The position numbers and the translations under genes are program-made. A stretch of DNA of 64,000 nucleotides from Iodidimonas sp. SYSU 1G8 (GTDB lineage: Bacteria; Pseudomonadota; Alphaproteobacteria; SMXS01): the NCBI RefSeq assembly GCF_039655775.1, contig NZ_JBBYXJ010000002.1:1488001-1552000 (forward strand), in the 5' to 3' direction. How positions within the stretch are numbered: the first letter of the stretch is position 1; the number at the start of each line of letters is the position of its first letter. Shown piece by piece: positions 1 to 8,500 of this stretch. Below the pieces are notes generated by a model. That model worked only from the letters and a program-made list of their open reading frames with translations. It had not been told where the DNA came from and did not search any database.

Positions 1-120
1 CTCGCCCGGCGCGAAGCCGTGTTCGATGACCAGGACCGAACGACCCCGCCGCGCCGCCTCGATCGCGCACATCATGCCGGCGGCGCCGGCGCCGATCACC
101 ACTACGTCGAAAGAGTCCAA
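1..120 (-). CDS. HI0933-family flavoprotein, N-terminal fragment (runs off left edge)
   Basis: Only the first 40 codons lie in the window. The translation carries a dinucleotide-binding Rossmann start, VVVIGAGAAGMMCAIEAARR, followed by a second strand ending in VIEHG and then PGE. This is the FAD-binding beta-alpha-beta signature of HI0933/YhiN-type NAD(P)/FAD-dependent oxidoreductases. I place the start at a TTG at 120 because an in-frame TAA lies eight codons upstream and a GGAGA lies about 11 nt before it. No ATG is available between that stop and the motif. The function of this family is poorly defined. The family call rests on the GAGAAGMMCA form of the motif and is less certain than the FAD-binding call. 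Confidence 0.72.
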   Translation of the reverse strand, partial: MDSFDVVVIGAGAAGMMCAIEAARRGRSVLVIEHGFAPGE

Positions 121-184
121 GGCCGCCTGCGTCTCCGATTACCGCTGCGCGGTTCATAGCACGGCTTCACAAGCGGCGCGCGGC

Positions 185-472
185 TCAACCCATATAGGGC
201 CGCGCCGCGGCGATGGCCGGCCCGCAGGACGGGACAACTTCGGCCACCACGCTCTCGGCGCTGGTCATGCCGAACGCCACGCCCAGCGCGGTCGCGGCGC
301 TCCAGCCCCACCGTTCCGACACGCGTTCCGACAGGGCGGCGGGCGCCTCACCGAGGCACGTGGTGACCTGAGCGATCACCTCGCGCGGGGCAGAGGCCAA
401 GGTTTCGCTGAGTTCGGCCTGAAATGGCTCGAGGACGAAAATGCTCAGCATCGACATGAGGAATTCGTTCAC
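185..472 (-). CDS. Small hypothetical protein, translationally coupled to the TerC gene
   Basis: This is a 95-aa protein of unknown family. It starts at a GTG that overlaps the TGA of the TerC gene (GTGA overlap), so it is probably co-translated with it. It has a hydrophobic N-terminus (LMSMLSIFVLEPF), a mixed amphipathic middle, and a C-terminal stretch rich in Ala, Val and Gly. I see no clear signal peptide and no catalytic motif. The overlap and the usual local codon bias argue that it is a real gene. Its role may relate to the metal or stress function of its TerC partner, but that is inference from position only. Confidence 0.6.
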   Translation of the reverse strand: MNEFLMSMLSIFVLEPFQAELSETLASAPREVIAQVTTCLGEAPAALSERVSERWGWSAATALGVAFGMTSAESVVAEVVPSCGPAIAAARPYMG

Positions 473-1461
473 GGGACGGCCTTTTCATGAGGGGGCGGCG
501 CGTTACGCGTTTTCCAGAGACTGTACGCGACGCCCGAAGCGAGGATGGCGAGGGTGATGCCCAGCGACGCGGCCGCCGGGAATTTTTCCATGCCCAGCAG
601 GTCCGCGACGAAGACCTTGCCGCCGATGAAGATCAGCAGGATGGCCAACGCGGTCTTCAGGTAGTGGAACCGGTCGACGATGGCCGCCAGGGCGAAATAC
701 AGCGCGCGCAGTCCGAGGATGGCGAAGATGTTCGACGTGTACACGATGAAGGGATCGGTCGTGATCGCGAAGATCGCCGGGACGGAGTCGACCGCGAAGA
801 TGACGTCGGCGATCTCGATCAACACCAGCGCGAGGAAGAGGGGCGTCGCGAACCAGACCGCCTTGCCGCTGACAGGGTGGGGCTTGCGCACGAAGAAGTG
901 CTGGTCGTGCAGCTCGTCCGTCACATTGAAGCGGCGGCGGATGAACTTGAGCAGTGGGTTGTCGCCAATGGATCGGGGCTTGTCGTCGAACATCAGCATC
1001 TTGATGCCCGTCAGGATCAGGAATGCCGCGAACAGGTACAGCACCCACGAAAATTCCGAGACGATCGCTGCGCCGAAGCCGATCATGATGGCGCGCAGGA
1101 CGATGACGCCCAGAATGCCCCAGAAGAGCACGCGGTGCTGATAGAGGCGCGGAATGGCGAAATAGGTGAAGATCAGGGCGATGACAAAGACGTTATCCAT
1201 CGCCAGGGTCTTCTCGACCGCGAAACCGGTGAGATAATTCATCCCGGCTTCCGCGCCGAGATACCACCATACCCAGGCGCCAAACGTGATGCCAAGGCTG
1301 ATGTAGACGCCGGACATCAAGAGGCTTTCCCGCACGCCGATCTCCCGCTCCTTACGGTGCAGGATACCAAGATCAATCACGAGAAGGCTGATGACGATGC
1401 CGATGAACGACAACCACATCCACAGCGGCTTGCCGAGCCAGTCGGCAAACAGAAACTCCAT
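469..1461 (-). CDS. TerC/Alx-family integral membrane protein
   Basis: About 330 aa with seven to nine hydrophobic helices. It begins MEFLFADWLGKPLWMWLSF, the usual opening of the TerC/Alx family. Conserved acidic membrane motifs are present: AMDNVFVIALIF in the third helix region and IEIADVIFAVDSVPAIFAI later on. These Asp/Glu positions are thought to handle Mn2+ or related cations in the Alx and TerC groups. An in-frame extension reaches back to 1560, but it would run through the conserved leader element. I therefore prefer ATG 1461, or TTG 1467, which has GGGAG 8 nt upstream. The gene faces the DUF4112 gene across a shared control region and is followed by a coupled 95-aa gene. Likely role: manganese or alkali stress homeostasis (family knowledge, not shown here). 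Confidence 0.9.
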   Translation of the reverse strand: MEFLFADWLGKPLWMWLSFIGIVISLLVIDLGILHRKEREIGVRESLLMSGVYISLGITFGAWVWWYLGAEAGMNYLTGFAVEKTLAMDNVFVIALIFTYFAIPRLYQHRVLFWGILGVIVLRAIMIGFGAAIVSEFSWVLYLFAAFLILTGIKMLMFDDKPRSIGDNPLLKFIRRRFNVTDELHDQHFFVRKPHPVSGKAVWFATPLFLALVLIEIADVIFAVDSVPAIFAITTDPFIVYTSNIFAILGLRALYFALAAIVDRFHYLKTALAILLIFIGGKVFVADLLGMEKFPAAASLGITLAILASGVAYSLWKTRNAPPPHEKAVP

Positions 1462-1508
1462 GTCCAAAATGGGCACTCCCTCTGCTGTCGGCTTGCGATA
1501 TCGAAGAA

Positions 1509-1558
1509 GGTCCGACATCGCGGGAGCGCCGACAAATCCCGCCAGAGGGGCCCGGACC
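1509..1558 (-). promoter_or_regulatory. Structured leader RNA element of the TerC gene (copy 1)
   Basis: Read on the minus strand, the element opens with GGTCCGGGCCCCTCTGGCGG and closes with CCGCGATGTCGGACC. GGTCCG pairs with CGGACC as an outer stem. GCGGG pairs with CCCGC as an inner stem over a 13-nt loop. The two stems flank an asymmetric internal loop with GGCCCCTCTG on the 5' side and ATGT on the 3' side. The element ends 47 nt before ATG 1461. A second copy with the same layout serves the divergent gene. I recall a published computational 'terC' RNA motif in Alphaproteobacteria that this may match, but I cannot compare it with a covariance model. Confidence 0.68.
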
Positions 1559-1665
1559 ACGGGTTGAGCGCGAATTGGGGATGCGAGCGGCCGTCGTCAA
1601 GGGCGTGCGGTAGATTTTTTTCGCACCTTGAATTTGTCTCCGGAATCGCCACTTGAACGGCACTG

Positions 1666-1705
1666 GGTCCGGGCCCCTCTGGCGGCGGTTGCCGCGATGT
1701 CGGAC
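1666..1705 (+). promoter_or_regulatory. Structured leader RNA element of the DUF4112 gene (copy 2)
   Basis: This is the second copy of the element upstream of terC, on the opposite strand. It shares the same 20 nt at its 5' side and CCGCGATGTCGGAC at its 3' side. The outer stem is GTCCG with CGGAC, plus a possible G-U pair. The inner stem is GCGGC with GCCGC over a GGTT loop, so its last pair is C-G where the terC copy has G-C. The element ends 48 nt before ATG 1754. Equal spacing and a compensatory change support an RNA structure rather than a chance repeat. Confidence 0.68.
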
Positions 1706-1753
1706 TCTTCCACCTGACGGGCGCTTGTGGCGTCTGAATTCTGGGAGTTTCCC

Positions 1754-2194
1754 ATGGCTTATGCCGGATCGACGACTTTCGAAAACTATCAGCCCGCTGA
1801 CGAGACTCACGCCGCGGCACGCGTTCGCCTCGACGCCATTGCGCGATTCTTCGACAGCGCCTTCACCCTACCCGGAACCAACATTCGTTTTGGCGCGGAT
1901 GCCCTGCTGAACCTGTTCCCGGGTGCCGGCACGTTGCTGTCCAGCGGCGTGTCGGCCTATCTGGTCTGGGAGGCCCGGCGCCTCGGGGCGCCCAAGATTC
2001 TGATCGGGCGGATGCTGGCGAATGTCGGCGTCGACACGGTCATCAGCGCCGTTCCCTTGGTGGGCTGGGTCGGCGATGTGTTCTTCCGGGCCAATCTGCG
2101 CAATATGAAACTGCTGCGTGACCATCTGGACAAGGTGGCGCGCAACCGGGTCGAGGAAGAGTCGATCACGACCACGTGGAGGGTCGTGCGTTGA
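1754..2194 (+). CDS. DUF4112 domain protein
   Basis: 146 aa. After a short N-terminal tail comes the DUF4112 core: RLDAIARFFDSAFTLPGTNIRFGADALLNLFPGAG, a hydrophobic helix around LLSSGVSAYLVWEARRLGAP, and a second one around VDTVISAVPLVGWVGDVFFRAN. This is a small inner-membrane protein family of unknown function. I choose ATG 1754 because GGGAG sits 6 nt upstream and the leader element ends 48 nt before it. A GTG at 1727 would add nine residues. The gene shares a divergent, structured control region with terC and overlaps the next small membrane gene by four bases (TTGA), so the two are probably one operon. Confidence 0.88.
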   Translation: MAYAGSTTFENYQPADETHAAARVRLDAIARFFDSAFTLPGTNIRFGADALLNLFPGAGTLLSSGVSAYLVWEARRLGAPKILIGRMLANVGVDTVISAVPLVGWVGDVFFRANLRNMKLLRDHLDKVARNRVEEESITTTWRVVR

Positions 2195-2544
2195 AAGCGT
2201 TTCTCTGGATCGTGACGTCGATCTTCATTGCGTTCTGGACGATCTCGGCGTGGGTCGCCTATGCCGTCATCGATGTCTCGGGCAACTGGGCGTCGGGGAA
2301 CGCCGACGCCGTCACGTCGCACCCCGAAACGGTCGAGACCCTTTCCTGGTTGGCCCGCGTACTGGCAGGCACCGGTGAATTCATCGTCATCGCTGTCTGG
2401 GCCGTGGGTACGCTGATAATGGCGGCGGTGCCGTGGCTGCTGGGCAAGCTGATCGATCGCGCTCGTCCGAAGCCGGTGTTGCAGTGGCATCCGGACGACC
2501 CGCGCGCGGCCCCGCGTAACCCCGGTTCGCAGCGGATACCCTGA
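2191..2544 (+). CDS. Small two-helix membrane protein
   Basis: 117 aa, family not recognised. The start is taken as TTG 2191, which overlaps the TGA of the DUF4112 gene and has GGAGG 8 nt upstream. A GTG at 2176 lacks this support. There are two clear transmembrane segments: an N-terminal one (AFLWIVTSIFIAFWTISAWVAY) and a second around residues 60-85 (FIVIAVWAVGTLIMAAVPWLLG). The polar stretch between them lies outside or in the periplasm. The tail is basic and proline-rich. Co-expression with DUF4112 suggests a shared membrane role. Nothing more can be claimed. Confidence 0.75.
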   Translation: MKAFLWIVTSIFIAFWTISAWVAYAVIDVSGNWASGNADAVTSHPETVETLSWLARVLAGTGEFIVIAVWAVGTLIMAAVPWLLGKLIDRARPKPVLQWHPDDPRAAPRNPGSQRIP

Positions 2545-2549
2545 TCCGT

Positions 2550-3077
2550 TCAGTGACCCATGTGATCGTGCGCGTCATGGTGTTCGGCGGGCATGGTCGG
2601 CGCGGTCGCGCCGGCGCCCTCGACACTGAACACCACGTCAACAGTGCCGGCGTCTCGAAATGTCAGCGTACCGGGAAAGGATTCACCCTCTTTGAGGGGC
2701 CGTTTCAGATTCATCAGCATCAGGTGGTACGAACCCGGCTTCAGAGCGACCGTAGCGCCCGGCGCCAGTTCAATGCCATTCATGAGATGACGCATGCCCA
2801 TCACGCCATCCCTCATGGTGGATTCGTGAATCTCGACCTTCTCGGCGATGTCGGCTGTCGCCGAAATCAGCCGGTCGGCCTTGTCGCCGCGATTGACGAC
2901 GTCCAAGTAGCCACCGGCTACCTTGGCGCCGCCGGGCGTGGCCCGCGACCAGGGATGGATGATTTCCAGGTCGCCCGCCGCGGTTGCATGCGCGTGCGGC
3001 TCGGCGGCGATGGCCGGCGCGGCGGCGAGAAGAACCAACGCGGCGAGAGCCGAACGAATCCTGCTGTAGCGAAACAT
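2550..3077 (-). CDS. PCu(A)C-type periplasmic copper chaperone
   Basis: 175 aa with a Sec signal peptide (SALAALVLLAAAPAIA, cut near residue 24). The mature part is a PCu(A)C cupredoxin-like domain: the IIHPWSRATPGGAKVAGGYL opening, then KVEIHESTMRDGVMGMRHL, which carries the His and Met copper ligands of the family (HxM at H-E-S-T-M and further Met). The His-rich tail (HHDAHDHMGH) may add copper binding. PCu(A)C proteins deliver Cu(I) to the CuA site of cytochrome c oxidase in the periplasm. The start has an AGGAGG-like site just upstream. The gene is divergent from the secreted superoxide dismutase, and both act outside the cytoplasm. Confidence 0.9.
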   Translation of the reverse strand: MFRYSRIRSALAALVLLAAAPAIAAEPHAHATAAGDLEIIHPWSRATPGGAKVAGGYLDVVNRGDKADRLISATADIAEKVEIHESTMRDGVMGMRHLMNGIELAPGATVALKPGSYHLMLMNLKRPLKEGESFPGTLTFRDAGTVDVVFSVEGAGATAPTMPAEHHDAHDHMGH

Positions 3078-3229
3078 GACACCTCCTGGGCTGGTTCGGG
3101 CGGAGTTTCCATGCCCCCATGCGCAGGGTCAAGCCGCAAGGGGGTCGTCAATCCCATGATGGCTTCCTATGATACCGCCGCGCGGTGGCGCCGGAGCATC
3201 GCGGGCACTTACATCCAAGGAGAACATCC

Positions 3230-3946
3230 ATGAATCCCAAAATGTTGGCTGTTTCGCTGTCGCTGGCCTTCGCTGCAGCCGTGCCATTTGGCGTCATGGC
3301 GGCGGAAACCGCCGCGACGACCGCGCCGTCGGCGGCGTTCGAGCAAGCGCCTTTGCCCTATGCCTTCGACGCGCTCGAGCCGGTCATTGACCGGCAGACC
3401 ATGGAAATCCACCATGGCCGCCATCATGCCGCGTATGTGAAGGCCCTGAACGCAGCGATCACCGACACGCCCGCCCTGCAGGGCAAGACCCTTGATGAGA
3501 TCCTGGCGTCCGTTTCATCCGCCTCTCCGGCGGTGCGGAACAACGCGGGTGGCCACTATAACCATACGCTTTTCTGGACGCTGATGGCCCCGGCCGATCA
3601 GCGCGGCGCGCCGTCCGATGCCTTGAAAGCCCAGATCGACAAGGATTTCGGCTCCTGGGACAACTTTAGCAAGGCCTTCGAGGAAGCGGGGACCAAACGC
3701 TTCGGCTCGGGCTGGGCGTGGCTGATCTGGTCGGACGGGAAGTTGAGGGTCATCTCGACACCGAACCAGGACAATCCCCTGATGGACATCGCCGAGGTCA
3801 AGGGCACGCCGATCCTTGCGAACGATGTCTGGGAGCACGCCTACTATCTGAAATATCAGAACAAGCGCGCCGACTATCTGAAGGCGTGGTGGCAGGTCGT
3901 GAACTGGGCCAAGGTGAACGAGCTGTTCGCCGCCGCGACGGAGTAA
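3230..3946 (+). CDS. Secreted Mn-type superoxide dismutase
   Basis: 238 aa. A signal peptide (MLAVSLSLAFAAAVPFGVMA) precedes a complete Fe/Mn superoxide dismutase domain. Metal-site motifs are present: HHGRHHAAYV, GGHYNHTLFW and DVWEHAYYLKYQ. The NQDNPLM segment and the GGH form resemble Mn enzymes more than Fe enzymes, so I read it as Mn-type or cambialistic. It converts superoxide to H2O2 and O2, here in the periplasm. ATG 3230 is chosen for the AAGGAGAA 6-8 nt upstream and because the signal peptide begins right there. A longer in-frame start at 3185 has no support. Transcription probably ends at the palindrome just downstream. Confidence 0.93.
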   Translation: MNPKMLAVSLSLAFAAAVPFGVMAAETAATTAPSAAFEQAPLPYAFDALEPVIDRQTMEIHHGRHHAAYVKALNAAITDTPALQGKTLDEILASVSSASPAVRNNAGGHYNHTLFWTLMAPADQRGAPSDALKAQIDKDFGSWDNFSKAFEEAGTKRFGSGWAWLIWSDGKLRVISTPNQDNPLMDIAEVKGTPILANDVWEHAYYLKYQNKRADYLKAWWQVVNWAKVNELFAAATE

Positions 3947-3953
3947 GATCCAG

Positions 3954-3981
3954 AGGCATTCCGGCCCGGGCCGGAATGCCT
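3954..3981. terminator. Bidirectional hairpin between sod and cysE
   Basis: A perfect 28-nt palindrome (AGGCATTCCGGCCC and its complement) lies between two convergent genes, with stop codons 10 nt to the left and 22 nt to the right. No long T-run follows on either strand, so termination strength is uncertain. Position and symmetry still favour a shared terminator. Confidence 0.7.
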
Positions 3982-4003
3982 CGTTCTCTCGGGGCTGGCC
4001 GGC

Positions 4004-5008
4004 TCAGCCCAGCGCGCCGTCCTCGTCCTTGCGGGAGCAGATTTCGTAGAGCATGGCGCAATCGTTGCGCATCTGTGCCTGGGTGACATTGCTTCCCGGC
4101 GGCACGCTTTGCGTCAGCCAGACATTGCCGCCGATGGTCGATCCGGCGCCAATGGTGATGCGACCCAGAATGGTGGCGCCGGAATAGATAACGACGTCGT
4201 CCTCGACGATGGGATGACGGGCGATGCCCTTGATCAGGGTGCCGTTCTCGTCGGCGGGGAAGCTCTTCGCGCCCAGGGTCACGGCCTGATACAGCCGCAC
4301 CCGGTCGCCGATGATCGCGGTCTGGCCGACCACGACCCCGGTGCCGTGATCGATGAAGAAAGCTTCGCCGATCTCTGCCGCCGGATGGATGTCGATACCC
4401 GTGCTGGAATGAGCGATCTCTGAAATCAGCCGGGCCGGCAGCGTGGCGCCCAGCTTGTATAAGGCGTGCGCCACGCGGTAGTGGATGACAGCCGTCATTC
4501 CGGGGAAGCAGATCAGGATTTCCGAAATGCTCGTGGCCGAGGGGTCGCCCTTGTAAGCCGCATGCAGGTCGCTGACCAGCATGTCCCGGATCGCCGGCAG
4601 TTGCTCGCCAAAGGCCCGCACGATCCGCGTCGCCCGTGCGCGAATGTCGCTATCGCTGTCATTATCGGAATCCGCCGAGAACATCAGGCCGCGCCGGACC
4701 TGTTCGGTCAGCGCGTTGAGCGCCGTGTTCAGGGTGCTGCCGACGAAATAGTCGATGCTGTCGTGGTTGAGATCGGGACGACCATAATGCGTGGGAAACA
4801 GCGCCGCCGAGATCAAATCCATGATGCGGGAAATGGTATCCCGCTCCGGGAGTTCGCTGATCCGGCCGCGAAACCGGATATTGTGCTTGATCTCGCGCGA
4901 TTGGCGCAGGCCATCGACGATACCATCAAGGTTCCAGTCGGTCTGGTGGGCCTGGTCGTGACTGGCCGGCGCCTGGGCGTCAAAAGTCGGCTTTATCTGG
5001 ACTGACAT
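4004..5008 (-). CDS. cysE: Serine O-acetyltransferase (EpsC/CysE type)
   Basis: 334 aa. The N-terminal half is the helical SATase region (residues about 25-190). The C-terminal part is a left-handed beta-helix with hexapeptide repeats and the acetyltransferase hallmark DIHPAAEIGEAFFIDHGTGVVVGQTAIIGD, then YQAVTLGAKSF and HPIVEDDVVIYSGATILGRITIGAGSTIGGNVWL. It transfers acetyl from acetyl-CoA to L-serine, the first step of cysteine synthesis. The long N-terminal extension is typical of the EpsC-like form. No cysteine synthase gene is adjacent. A 17-nt palindrome about 80 nt upstream may be its control site. Confidence 0.93.
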   Translation of the reverse strand: MSVQIKPTFDAQAPASHDQAHQTDWNLDGIVDGLRQSREIKHNIRFRGRISELPERDTISRIMDLISAALFPTHYGRPDLNHDSIDYFVGSTLNTALNALTEQVRRGLMFSADSDNDSDSDIRARATRIVRAFGEQLPAIRDMLVSDLHAAYKGDPSATSISEILICFPGMTAVIHYRVAHALYKLGATLPARLISEIAHSSTGIDIHPAAEIGEAFFIDHGTGVVVGQTAIIGDRVRLYQAVTLGAKSFPADENGTLIKGIARHPIVEDDVVIYSGATILGRITIGAGSTIGGNVWLTQSVPPGSNVTQAQMRNDCAMLYEICSRKDEDGALG

Positions 5009-5541
5009 TTCGGCTTCCGAGAATGAAGAAAGCCCGGCTTTCCGAGGTCCGCCAGGCGCATTGTTGGCGTCAGTGTACCGGAGATAGCCCGATACGGGCT
5101 AGAGACAATTGCCGATCAGCGGCTTGGCGCGCCGCCGCATGCTTCTGCTGCTGGGCCAGCTGCAACCGGAGTTGCGCCGCGCCGACGCGCCCATACTTCC
5201 TCCACGTCTTTCGCAGGCGGTTGGCGACGACGTATTTCCGCCGCATCGCGGACACAAAACGGCGTTGATCGGCCTGCATCATTTTTTTACCGGATGGCCG
5301 GAACAATTTGTCGCGCGCATCGTTTGAAGGCCTTCGGAAGGTTGTGCGAGTGGCCTGTTTTGCCGCTAACGTTAATTTAATAATATAAAATGTTACGGTA
5401 ACGAATTGATAAAATTCACAAATCTTTACTGCGTGGGTTCATTTTTTTCTGGCGCTGGACGCTCGCATGGCTATTTCTTGTGAAAATGCCGTTTAGACGG
5501 TTTTACGAATCCATTGGGTCAAATTAGCAAAGGGAGCTCCC
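5009..5541. promoter_or_regulatory. Long intergenic control region between cysE and autotransporter 1
   Basis: 533 nt with no convincing gene. The left third holds TAGCCCG-ATA-CGGGCTA at 5085-5101, a candidate operator for cysE. A 70-78 codon, Arg/Gln-rich open frame on the minus strand (5070-5282 or 5306) has no ribosome site and is doubtful. From 5350 to 5460 base composition swings to AT-rich. It holds TAACGTTA (5367-5374), an AT run with -10-like TAATAT, and GTTACGGTAAC (5392-5402). I take this as the promoter and operator zone of the autotransporter gene, which implies an untranslated leader of 100 nt or more. Confidence 0.5.
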
Positions 5542-8500
5542 ATGAAGCGCTTGGACAACAAGCTCAAGCTATCGGTGTCGCTGCTTGCATTGATGAGCGG
5601 CGGCGCGTTGCTTGCTTCAACCGCGCAGGCTGTCACCATCAGTGATGCGCAGAATTCCGTCGTCATCACCACCGATGCTTCCGACCTCACCGTCGAGGAA
5701 ACTGGCGACGTGTCGCCGGGTGGCATCCTGGTTCAGGGTGGCGTGGACGGTGATGTCCTCAACGACGGGTCCATCGAATTCGTCGACAGCCCCATCGCGT
5801 CGGACAGCAACAGTGTCATCGCCGATGCCGTCGCCCTCGAGATCCTGGGTAACGTGGGTGGAGACGTCACCAACAACGGCGCGATGATCGCCACGTCCGA
5901 TGCGGGCGTGAGTGTCATTTCCGATTTCTCGGACACCATCGCCATCGATGAAGATAGCTCGTCCAGCGCCATGTCCTACGCGACCGGCCTCTGGTTGAAC
6001 ACGGTCGACGGCGACGTCACCAACAATGGCGACATCACCGCGACGGCGACGGCCGACGCCTCTTCCGACATCAGCGCCGATTCCGATCTGGATTCGGCCC
6101 TGGGCGGCGGTTCGTACTCCGAAGCCGAAGCCTACGGTGTCGATGTGACCCTGGGCGAGGATAGCGGCTTCACCAATGCCACCGACGCGACCATCGTCGC
6201 CGACGCCAGCGCCTCGAGCGACGTGGTCGCCGATGTGACCGGCGACAATGCCTCGCTGTTCGACAGCGAAGGCGGCGACGCTGTTCAGTCTTATGCTTAC
6301 GCGTACGGTGTTGATCTTCTGGGCGGCGGCGACATCGTCAACGATGGCAGCATCGAAGCCATCGCCGAGGCCAGCGCCGTTCTCGACGGCACGGTCACCG
6401 CGACAGCCGGCTCGGCGACGCTGGTGGATGTCACCGACTCCTACGCCGAGGCGACGGGCGTGTGGTCGGAAGGCGACATCGACGTCTTCGACAACACCGG
6501 CACGATCTCGGCCACGTCCACCGCGACCAGCACGGCCACGGCCGATGCGATGGCGACGGATGGCACGGCGACGATCATCGGCGAAAACTCGGCCCATGCC
6601 TATGCGGGCGGCGTCGATCTCGACACGACCGGCGCGTTCCTCAACGATGGCGACATCTCGGCCGACAGCGCCGCGGTTGTCGATGTCGATGGCATCGCGA
6701 CCGGCGAACTCGGTTCGGCGGTTTCGCTCGGCAACTTCGCCGAGGGCGAATCGTGGGGCGTGTACATCGAGGATCTCGATGGAGATTTCGACAACAATGG
6801 TTCGATCAGCTCGGTTTCCAGCGCTGACGTGACCGCTATCCTGGATGCGGATTCCGCCGACACGGGTACTGGTGTGGTCTCCACCGGCGGCGGCGCCATT
6901 GCCAGTGCGTGGGGCGTGCAGGTCCAGAACCTGGACGGTGAATTCAACAACGGTGCCGATGGCGAAATCTCCGCCGACGCCACTGCTTCCACGTCATACG
7001 ACATTGCCGCGAACGGCGTGTCGTCCGGTACCTTGAACGAAACCACCACCCAGGCGAATGCCGTGGGCGTTTATGTCGCTGGTCTCAGCGACGGCGAAGA
7101 GGGCGACACCGACGTCAACATGATCACCAACGCGGGGACCATTTCCGCGACGGCGAGCGCGACGTCCGACCTGATCACCTCCTCGACGGCCGAAACGACC
7201 GCCGGTGCTGGCGGCATCTCCAGCTATAATGGGACCGGCGCTCTCGCGGCGGGTCTGTTGAGCGAAGGCAACACGACCGGCTTCGACAATTCCGGCGACA
7301 TCTCGGCGTCCGCGACCGCGGCCTCGACCGTGACGCAGGACGTTGCCGGCGACGATGGTGCCATGGGCGGCAGCTCCAACATCCTGTATGCCGCTGCCAT
7401 TGGCACGGCCTTCACCTCGCCCGTCGATGGCGACATCGTCAATTCCGGCACGATCGACGCCACCGCGTCGGGCACGCTGGACATCGGCATGACGGCCACT
7501 GACCCCAGCGAAACCGGTTCGCAGAACCTCGGCGGCGTCGTCGCTGTCGGCCTCTACGCCGACGTCGAAGCGCCGAGCGATGACGAGGATACCGCGAACA
7601 CCTTCACCAACAGCGGCACCATCAGCGCCACGGGTGATCTCACCATCGACGTCACCCAGCCGACCTCGTCGGATACGGTTGGCACCTTCCAGCAGACCTA
7701 CGGCGTTCTCGGCGTCGCGGGCGCGGTCGTCGCCGGCGATGCCAGCGTGATCGACAACAGCGGCGACATCACTGCCACTGGCTCGCTGAACACCACCGGC
7801 ATTACCGGTGAAGACAGCCTGACGGCCGCCGCGGCCATCGGCCTGTGGTTGCCGGAAGCCAATGACGGTCTGGTCGTCAACAACAGCGGCGACATCACCG
7901 CCGAACTCACCGGCAACGCGGACGAGTCCGTGGCTGTTGGCCTGATGCTGGGTCCGGTTCCGGATGGCCTGCTCGACGGACTGATCGGTGGCGAAGGCGG
8001 TCTCGGCGATCTGCCGATCGGTGGAATTCTGCCGGGCGAAGGTGAAGGCGACGATATCCAGGTCCTCGCGGCCGGCGTCATCACCGTCAACAATACCGGC
8101 AACATCTCCGGAAACAACGAGACGGAAGGCGGCTACGGCTACGGCATCTTCGCCGAAACCGCGCCGGTTCCGGTCGTGATCAACCAGATGGGCGGCTCGA
8201 TCTCCGGCTCCACGGCGGCCATCGCCATGGATCAGGGCGCGGCTGACGTGCTCAACTGGTCGGGTGGCTCGATCAGCGGTCTGGTCGACGCCGACTCCGC
8301 CGATGTGGTCAACGTCATCCAGAATGGCGAGAACGCGACCACCGTCACGGCGGGCACGGACTTCGTTCTCGAAGGCGCCGGCCAGCTGAATATCGGTGCC
8401 GAAGACGCGCCGGTGACCTTCGTGATGAATGGTACCGTCAACAATGTCGGCGAAGCCAATCTGAACACCGATGGCACGCTGGTCGTCGGTCCGACGGGTG

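Noticed and set aside
1462-1560. N-terminal extension of TerC by about 33 codons
   Set aside because: It would translate through the conserved leader element and is not in the family. GGGAG and the shared 47-48 nt spacing favour starts near 1461-1467.
1461-1760. yybP-ykoY manganese riboswitch
   Set aside because: I do not find its characteristic loops. The paired element here has a different shape.
5070-5306. Arg/Gln-rich open frame of 70-78 codons on the minus strand between cysE and autotransporter 1
   Set aside because: No ribosome site, no recognisable fold and no clear start. It could be real, but I cannot support it as a gene.
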